DNA from: an uncultured Oscillospiraceae bacterium
GTDB taxonomy: Bacteria; Bacillota; Clostridia; Oscillospirales; Ruminococcaceae
DNA length: 64,000 bases
Direction: 5' to 3'
Assembly (NCBI GenBank): GCA_910586535.1
Contig: CAJUHS010000007.1
Span: forward strand, 62,001 to 126,000
Shown: positions 59,059 to 64,000 of the stretch, in pieces
How the letters are laid out: every line of letters begins with the position of its first letter
How positions within the stretch are numbered: position 1 is the first letter of the stretch
Position numbers and translations under genes: made by a program
Notes under the pieces: generated by a model
What the model was told of the DNA's origin: nothing
The model's database searches: none
Seen by the model: the letters and a program-made list of their open reading frames with translations, nothing else

Positions 59059-59769
59059 ATGGCAATGCTTGAAATAAAGGACTTACAGGTCTGTTACGGC
59101 GTGATAAACGCGATAAAGGGCGTTTCCTTTGAGGTAAACGAGGGAGAGATAATCGCTCTGATAGGCGCAAACGGCGCGGGCAAGACCACTATACTGCACA
59201 CTATAACAGGACTTGTTCCCGCAAAAAGCGGCTCGATAATGTTTGAGGGAACGGATCTGCTGAAAACTCCCGCGCACAGGATCGTTTCCATGGGTATGGC
59301 CCACGTTCCCGAGGGGCGGCGTATCTTTCAGGAGCTTACCGTGCTGGAAAACCTTAAAATGGGAGCCTATACCCGAAAGGATAAAAAGGAAATTTCCGAT
59401 ACGCTGGAAATGGTCTACAAGCGTTTTCCCCGTCTGGAGGAAAGAAAAAGCCAGATAGCGGGAACTCTTTCCGGAGGCGAGCAGCAGATGCTTGCAATGG
59501 GCAGGGCGCTGATGTCCCACCCGAAAATTATCCTTATGGACGAACCCTCTATGGGACTTTCTCCTCTGTATGTTACCGAAATTTTCGATATCATCAAGGA
59601 GGTAAACGCGGGGGGAACCACGGTGCTTCTGGTTGAGCAGAACGCCAAAAAGGCGCTGTCCATAGCCAACAGAGCATATGTGCTTGAAACGGGAAATATC
59701 GCTCTGACGGGCGACGCAAAGGAGCTTATGAACAACGATTCCGTTAAAAAGGCTTATTTGGGGGAATAA
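59059..59769 (+). CDS. livF: Branched-chain amino acid ABC transporter ATP-binding protein LivF
   Basis: The second ATPase, 236 residues. Walker A GANGAGKTT, signature LSGGEQQMLAMGRALM near residue 138, Walker B IILMDEPSMGLSP. MGMAHVPEGRRIFQELTVLE is the LivF hallmark. It completes the two-permease, two-ATPase set; the periplasmic-type binding protein (LivK/J) usually encoded in the same operon is not present next to it. Confidence 0.96.
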   Translation: MAMLEIKDLQVCYGVINAIKGVSFEVNEGEIIALIGANGAGKTTILHTITGLVPAKSGSIMFEGTDLLKTPAHRIVSMGMAHVPEGRRIFQELTVLENLKMGAYTRKDKKEISDTLEMVYKRFPRLEERKSQIAGTLSGGEQQMLAMGRALMSHPKIILMDEPSMGLSPLYVTEIFDIIKEVNAGGTTVLLVEQNAKKALSIANRAYVLETGNIALTGDAKELMNNDSVKKAYLGE

Positions 59770-59771
59770 CT

Positions 59772-60335
59772 GTGAAAAATATTATTTTGGGAGGACTTGC
59801 CGCTCTTGTTATGGGTACGTCTTTCCTGCCGCTTACGGCTCCGCTTTTTGCTTCGTCGACGGACAGCGCGGGTACGGAGGTGTGGTTTGATTTTTCGCAG
59901 GAGGGATATCCGCGGGGCGAGCGGGAAATAGTTCTGCCCGAATATCCCGGCACGGTTTTCCACTGCGATGGCCTGAACCTTTGGGCTGAAAAAGCGGGAG
60001 AGGAAATACCCCTCTATAGCGGTATGCCCATATGGAGCGTATATTTCTGCGACCTGAACGGCGACGGCAGGAGGGAGCTTTGCTCCCAGGTAAGCTGGGG
60101 GTCGGGCATGATCGACGAGCATATTGAAGCGTACGATTACGCGGCCGGCGAGGGCTATAGCCTTTGGGAAAGAGGAGAATACGACTATTTTCTTAAGCTT
60201 GAGGACGGAGAGCTGAAAGCTTGTAAAAGTCCCTATATGCGTTTCTTTGAAGACGGCGAAATTACCGCGGAGGGAAAGCTGTCCTTTGCCGGAGACGGAA
60301 ACGGTAAGACAATGCTTGTTATTGAGGAAGATTAA
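59772..60335 (+). CDS. Putative secreted protein of unknown function
   Basis: Two bases after livF a GTG at 59772 opens a 187-residue frame preceded by GGGGGA. The N-terminus KNIILGGLAALVMGTSFLPL is a signal peptide. The mature part contains VYFCDLNGDGRRELCSQVSW, an aspartate-rich loop like FG-GAP/VCBS-type calcium-binding repeats, inside a beta-rich sequence. Close spacing suggests co-transcription with livHMGF, but it lacks the size of a substrate-binding protein. Confidence 0.7.
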   Translation: MKNIILGGLAALVMGTSFLPLTAPLFASSTDSAGTEVWFDFSQEGYPRGEREIVLPEYPGTVFHCDGLNLWAEKAGEEIPLYSGMPIWSVYFCDLNGDGRRELCSQVSWGSGMIDEHIEAYDYAAGEGYSLWERGEYDYFLKLEDGELKACKSPYMRFFEDGEITAEGKLSFAGDGNGKTMLVIEED

Positions 60336-60361
60336 CGGCACGCCGAAAAAGGAGGATAACC

Positions 60362-60970
60362 ATGGATAATTACGTAATAACCATTGCCCGCGGCTTCGGC
60401 AGCGGTGGAAAAACTATCGGCAGAATGCTCAGCGAAAGCCTTGGCATTCCCTACTACGACAAGGAGCTTATCAGGCTCGCTTCCGAGGAGAGCGGTATTA
60501 ACGAAGCTCTTTTCGGCAAGTCGGACGAAAAGGTAAAGGGCGGTATATTCGGGAAACCCAAAAGGTACAGCGGAGAGCTTGCAAAGCCCGACAGCTCCGG
60601 GTTTGTGTCCGAGGAAAACCTTTTCGGTTATCAGGCTAAGGTGATAAAATCCCTTGCGGACAAGGGAAGCTGCATTATCGTCGGTCGCTGCGCGGATTTT
60701 GTACTCAAGGACAGAGCGGACGTTATAAAGGTGTTCATATGGGCGGATATGCCTACCTGCATAAAAAACGCCAACATCGTATGCGGTCTTAACGAGCGTG
60801 AAGCCGAAAAGCAGATAGAGCGCACCGACAAGGAGCGTTCGGCGTACTACAAGGCGCATACCGGCAAAGACTGGGACGATGTGCGCAATTACGACCTGTG
60901 TCTGAATACCAGCCGGCTCAGCTTCGAGAAGTGTGTGGAGATAATAAAGAATTACATTGAAGTACTGTGA
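60362..60970 (+). CDS. Cytidylate kinase-like protein
   Basis: The 202-residue protein begins with a P-loop-like segment (ITIARGFGSGGKTIGRMLSE) and YYDKELIRLASEESG, then CIIVGRCADFVL and an acceptor/lid-like region with EREAEKQIERTDKERSAYYK. This is the cytidylate_kin-like family of Clostridia, related to Cmk but longer in the middle and not proven to phosphorylate CMP. AGGAGG is eight bases before ATG. It follows the secreted protein gene by 26 bases and ends at a strong terminator. Confidence 0.85.
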   Translation: MDNYVITIARGFGSGGKTIGRMLSESLGIPYYDKELIRLASEESGINEALFGKSDEKVKGGIFGKPKRYSGELAKPDSSGFVSEENLFGYQAKVIKSLADKGSCIIVGRCADFVLKDRADVIKVFIWADMPTCIKNANIVCGLNEREAEKQIERTDKERSAYYKAHTGKDWDDVRNYDLCLNTSRLSFEKCVEIIKNYIEVL

Positions 60971-60985
60971 ATATATGATTTGCAC

Positions 60986-61019
60986 AAAAGCTGCACGCCT
61001 GTGACGTGCAGCTTTTTTT
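60986..61019 (+). terminator. Terminator of the cytidylate-kinase-like gene
   Basis: AAAGCTGCACG pairs with CGTGCAGCTTT around CCTGTGA, followed by TTTTTG. Confidence 0.92.
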
Positions 61020-61046
61020 GTTCGGTACGAACTGTCTGCGGTTTTC

Positions 61047-61075
61047 TTGACGGCAATAAAATTTTCCAGTAGAAT
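61047..61075 (+). promoter_or_regulatory. Promoter of the endolysin-holin pair
   Basis: TTGACG, a 17-bp spacer and TAGAAT. RNA would start near 61082, only about twelve bases before the next terminator. Confidence 0.7.
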
Positions 61076-61093
61076 TATAAACAGAGAAGGGAG

Positions 61094-61122
61094 CCGAAGC
61101 CTTTGGGCGCTTCGGTTTTTTA
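61094..61122 (+). terminator. Early terminator in the endolysin leader (possible attenuator)
   Basis: CCGAAGC pairs with GCTTCGG around CTTTGGGC, followed by TTTTTT. It is placed between the promoter and the ribosome site of the endolysin gene, so most transcripts may stop here. Confidence 0.8.
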
Positions 61123-61140
61123 TTGCAGGGAAATGATATT

Positions 61141-61962
61141 ATGGTAAAAGTACAAAAGCAGTTCCTCACCCCAAACAAGTACAGCAGACCCCAAATACCG
61201 CTCGGCAAGGTGACTAAAATAGCCGTGCATTATGTTGGAGGAGCGGGCAGCTCCGCCCGGAACACCCGGGATTATTTCGAGTCCCTGAAAGACCAGATAC
61301 CCGATTCTACGGGGAAGTGGTGGGTCAACAACGACGGTTCCTACAGGACCTTTAAGGGCGAAAAAGTGGGTATCCGCTATGTTTCGTCCCACTTCGTGGT
61401 GGGACTTTTAGGCGAGGTGATTCAGTGCATACCCATTGACGAGATATCCTACTGTACAAATCAGGCGAACGGCTACAGCATTTCTATCGAGACTTGTCAC
61501 CCTCTTGCGGACGGAAAATTCAACTCCGTTACCGAACGAAGCCTTATCGGGCTTACCTCGGAGCTGTGCAGAAAATTCGGTCTTACCGAAAAGGACGTTA
61601 TCCGCCACTACGACGTAACGGGAAAGCTTTGTCCCCTTTATTACGTCAATCACCCCGAGGCATGGGAGAATTTCCGCGCCGAAGTCGGCAAGCTCCTTAA
61701 AGGCGGCGAGAGCGTGGAAGAGAACGCCGATCCCCCGAAAGAGGAGTCTGAAAGCTTTCTTGTAAAGGTTCTTGATTCCGCTCTGAATATCCGCAGGTAT
61801 CCCTCGCTTACCGCTCCCGTGGACGGAGTTATCACCGACTGCGGCGTGTACACGATAGTTGACACGGCAATGTGCGGCAATATCCTTTGGGGAAAGCTGA
61901 AAAGCGGCGCGGGCTGGATATCCCTTGGCGGCAAGTACGTCAAAAGGGCGGTGAAGAAATGA
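61141..61962 (+). CDS. N-acetylmuramoyl-L-alanine amidase with SH3-like domain (phage endolysin type)
   Basis: ATG 61141 follows AGGGAA; 273 residues. The amidase_2 domain (about 20-180) has zinc ligands His30 (IAVHYVGG), His156 and Cys164 in IRHYDVTGKLCPLYY, with Lys162 at the active site. Residues about 205-272 form a bacterial SH3-like wall-binding domain (VKVLDSALNIRRYPSLTAPV). There is no signal peptide; such endolysins cross the membrane through a holin, whose gene overlaps the stop by four bases. No other phage gene is around, so this is a lone lysis cassette. Confidence 0.92.
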   Translation: MVKVQKQFLTPNKYSRPQIPLGKVTKIAVHYVGGAGSSARNTRDYFESLKDQIPDSTGKWWVNNDGSYRTFKGEKVGIRYVSSHFVVGLLGEVIQCIPIDEISYCTNQANGYSISIETCHPLADGKFNSVTERSLIGLTSELCRKFGLTEKDVIRHYDVTGKLCPLYYVNHPEAWENFRAEVGKLLKGGESVEENADPPKEESESFLVKVLDSALNIRRYPSLTAPVDGVITDCGVYTIVDTAMCGNILWGKLKSGAGWISLGGKYVKRAVKK

Positions 61963-62357
61963 GCGGTCTGAAAGAATTTGCAAAGGGTATCATGGCGGCG
62001 GTATGCTCTGTATGCGGGTATGTTTTCGGCGATATGGACGGTCTTATGACTGCGCTGATAGTGCTTATCGTTATGGACTATGCTTCGGGCGTGGTTGCAG
62101 CCGCCGCAGAGAAAAAGCTGTCCAGCGCAGCAGGCGCAAGGGGCATAGCCAAAAAGGTTTTTATGCTTCTGATAGTGGCTGCGGCAAACGTTGCTGACAT
62201 TGGGATTATCGGCGAGGGGCACGTTTTAAAAAGCGTTACGGCAGTATTTTATGCGGCAAACGAGTGCATTTCGCTGATAGAAAACGCCGGAAGGCTGGGA
62301 GTGCCTGTGCCCAAAAAGCTGCTTGACGTTCTGGAGCAGCTCAAACAGGGTAAATAG
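61959..62357 (+). CDS. Phage-type holin (toxin secretion/lysis family)
   Basis: The ATG at 61959 overlaps the endolysin TGA (ATGA). The 132-residue protein has two to three membrane helices (GIMAAVCSVCGYVFGDMDGL, LMTALIVLIVMDYASGVVAA, VFMLLIVAAANVADIGII) and the conserved DYASGVVAAAAEKKLSSAAG turn, then NECISLIENAGRLGVPVPKK at the end, all typical of the phage_holin_4 family. It should form the membrane hole that lets the endolysin out or supports secretion without lysis. Confidence 0.92.
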   Translation: MSGLKEFAKGIMAAVCSVCGYVFGDMDGLMTALIVLIVMDYASGVVAAAAEKKLSSAAGARGIAKKVFMLLIVAAANVADIGIIGEGHVLKSVTAVFYAANECISLIENAGRLGVPVPKKLLDVLEQLKQGK

Positions 62358-62372
62358 ACAAATAATAAAAAC

Positions 62373-62403
62373 GGTTCGGAGGCAGAAATTGTCTCCGAAC
62401 CAT
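62373..62403. terminator. Terminator between holin and helicase genes
   Basis: GGTTCGGAG pairs with CTCCGAACC, with AATAATAAAA before and TTTTATTATTTT after, so it works in both directions. Confidence 0.9.
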
Positions 62404-62412
62404 TTTATTATT

Positions 62413-64000
62413 TTATTGATATCTTTTGCTGCTGCGTCTGCTTGCCGTACCTGCGGGATTATGCCCGCCGTTCCGTGAACGCTTATAGTCTCGCTTGCCG
62501 CCACGGTCGTTTCTGTCTCCTCTGTAATCCCTGCGATCCCGACCGTCTCTTCCGTCTCTTCCGCTTTTGCCATCGTAAAGCTTTATCTTTATTTTCTGAC
62601 CGTTTATCTTTGTGCCGGTCATGGCGTCAATAATATGCTCCTTGTCCGCCTCGGGCACCTCAACAGTGGTAAAGCGGTCGTAAATATCAATTTTGCCGAA
62701 ATTCTTTCCTGCCATTCCCGTAGCGTCAACAAGAGCTCCCAAAACAAAATTCGGGGCTATCTTGTTTGCTCTTCCGAGAGAAATTTCCACTTTTACGCTG
62801 GCGGACTTGCCGAAACCCCGTCCGCCTCTTTCGCCTCTTTCGGGGCGGAAAACAGGCTTTATAAATTCGGGGACATTTCTGGTTTCCGCAGAAATTTTCA
62901 TTCCCAGCAAAGCCGCCGCAAGCTGTTCGGCGGTAAAGCCCTCCGCCTCAAGAGCGGTTATTTGTTCGGCGAAACGGTCGTATTTTCCCGACATTACGCA
63001 GTTCTTGACCGCTTCGGTAACAGCGTTTGCCTTTGCGGCAAGAACGTCGTCCCGCGTGGGAAGTTCTCTGCGTTCAATGTGCGCTTTTGTATAGCGCGCT
63101 ATATCCATAAGCTCGTTTACCTGCCGTCTGCCGCTTGCAATGGTGTAGGCAGCTCCGCTTTTGCCGGCTCTGCCGGTTCTGCCTATGCGGTGGATATAGT
63201 ACTCGCAGTCCTGGGGTATATCGTAGTTGAACACAGCGTCCACGTCGTCTACGTCTATGCCTCTGGCGGCAACGTCGGTGGCGATGAGTATATTCAGTCT
63301 GCCGCTTTTAAAGGCGTTCAGGGTCTGTGTACGGCTCGCCTGCTTCATGTCGCCGTGGAGTCCCGCAGCGCGGAATCCCTTGGACACAAGCTGCTCGGAA
63401 AGCTCGTCCACCATTTTTTTGGTATTGCAGAATATCATGGACAGCTTAGGCTCATATGCAAGCAGGAGCATTTGCAGAGCGTCGGTTTTTCTGCCCATGG
63501 GCACGTCAAAGTAGAACTGTTCCACGCTGTCTACGGTGCGGGATTTCTGCTCTACGCCAACCACAACGGGGTCGCGCTGATATTTTTGGGTGATAGCCAT
63601 AATAGGCTCGGGCATGGTGGCGCTGAACAGGACGGTCTGGCGTTCCTCGGGTACAAAGCCTAAAATTGTTTCAATGTCCTCACGGAAACCCATGTTGAGC
63701 ATTTCGTCTGCCTCGTCGAGAATGACTGTGCGTATACCGTCAAGCTTCAGGGTACGGCGGTTTATGTGATCCATAACGCGCCCCGGGGTACCCACCACAA
63801 TGTTTGCGCCCCGTCTGAGCTGAGTGATCTGACGTTCTATGTCTGCTCCGCCGTAGACCGCGCAGGTTCTGACCCATGGCATGAAGTCCGAAAATTTGTC
63901 AAGCTCGTCGCACGCCTGCATTGCAAGCTCTCTTGTGGGGCAGAGGATAAGTATTTTCACTGTATTGCCGTCGTTTTTTTGTACGGACGAGACTGCGGGA
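62413..64000 (-). CDS. DEAD-box RNA helicase, N-terminus outside window
   Basis: The frame stays open to the window edge, so the Q motif and Walker A lie outside; the GTG at 63960 is internal. Visible motifs: Ia CPTRELA, GTPGR, II LDEADEML, III SAT, V ATDVAARGIDVDDV and VI HRIGRTGRAGKSG. After about residue 390 of the visible part comes a DbpA-type RNA-binding domain (VEISLGRANKIAPNFVLGAL), followed by an Arg/Gly/Asp-rich tail (RDGRDGRDRRDYRGD). Such CshA/DeaD-like helicases assist ribosome assembly and RNA decay, particularly in the cold. It converges with the holin gene. Confidence 0.95.
   Translation of the reverse strand, partial: PAVSSVQKNDGNTVKILILCPTRELAMQACDELDKFSDFMPWVRTCAVYGGADIERQITQLRRGANIVVGTPGRVMDHINRRTLKLDGIRTVILDEADEMLNMGFREDIETILGFVPEERQTVLFSATMPEPIMAITQKYQRDPVVVGVEQKSRTVDSVEQFYFDVPMGRKTDALQMLLLAYEPKLSMIFCNTKKMVDELSEQLVSKGFRAAGLHGDMKQASRTQTLNAFKSGRLNILIATDVAARGIDVDDVDAVFNYDIPQDCEYYIHRIGRTGRAGKSGAAYTIASGRRQVNELMDIARYTKAHIERRELPTRDDVLAAKANAVTEAVKNCVMSGKYDRFAEQITALEAEGFTAEQLAAALLGMKISAETRNVPEFIKPVFRPERGERGGRGFGKSASVKVEISLGRANKIAPNFVLGALVDATGMAGKNFGKIDIYDRFTTVEVPEADKEHIIDAMTGTKINGQKIKIKLYDGKSGRDGRDGRDRRDYRGDRNDRGGKRDYKRSRNGGHNPAGTASRRSSKRYQ

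Noticed and set aside
62635..63663. 342-residue frame opposite the DEAD-box helicase
   Set aside because: Antisense shadow of a conserved gene without start signals or recognisable domains.

Overview
The window looks like chromosome from a spore-forming, single-membrane Clostridia bacterium, probably of the Oscillospiraceae/Ruminococcaceae type. This rests on dipicolinate synthase dpaAB, spoVAC/AD/AE, a tRNA-Phe T-box ahead of pheST, a Firmicute PP2C phosphatase, HPr with both His15 and Ser46, and near-consensus sigma-A promoters with strong AGGAGG-type ribosome sites. Base composition is intermediate; only the small-regulator island near 45.3-47.0 kb is clearly AT-rich. I cannot name the species. 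I saw no rRNA, tRNA, CRISPR array, integrase or transposase gene.

Layout. 0-4.3 kb: tail of a YfhO-type membrane glycosyltransferase, a PH-domain protein, an FkbM methyltransferase and an isochorismatase remnant. 4.4-6 kb: dpaA-dpaB. 6-13.7 kb: an RND/MMPL exporter translationally coupled to a large GLUG-repeat surface protein, then a 513-bp hairpin-rich inverted-repeat element and a TetR regulator with a palindromic operator candidate. 13.7-16.1 kb: spoVAD and spoVAE split by a second MITE-like element, then a superoxide dismutase. 16-20 kb: cell-envelope genes (membrane protein, bactofilin, polysaccharide deacetylase). 20-23 kb: purA and an MFS exporter behind a 12-codon leader peptide with switchable RNA hairpins. 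23-27 kb: T-box-pheS-pheT. 27-33.5 kb: a degenerate AcpS homologue, NAD(P)HX repair enzyme, lipoproteins, PP2C, spoVAC away from its usual partners, and a cysteine-cluster protein. 33.5-42 kb: uvrC, an acetyltransferase, a large lipoprotein and a fibronectin-III surface protein. 42-45 kb: sfsA and gap. 45-47 kb: four small XRE regulators plus a ribbon-helix-helix protein, with a duplicated gene fragment. 47-50 kb: HD hydrolase, a Cys/His-Pro-rich protein, a YjfB-like protein and a soluble PocR-chemoreceptor. 50.5-55.5 kb: ylxM-ffh-rpsP-khpA-rimM-trmD, interrupted by a secreted DxDGDG-repeat protein. 55.7-60 kb: HPr and livHMGF. 60-64 kb: a cytidylate-kinase-like protein, a holin-endolysin pair with its own promoter and early terminator, and a DEAD-box helicase cut by the window end.

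The features most worth following are the translational-attenuation leader of the MFS exporter (21.5 kb), a family of about 95-bp intergenic inverted repeats whose stems differ while the interior is conserved (17.5, 30.5, 32.3, 47.8 and 53.7 kb), the GLUG/RND pair, the stand-alone lysis cassette, and a 159-bp nested palindrome before the liv operon. Functions are assigned by recognising motifs by eye; no database search was run.
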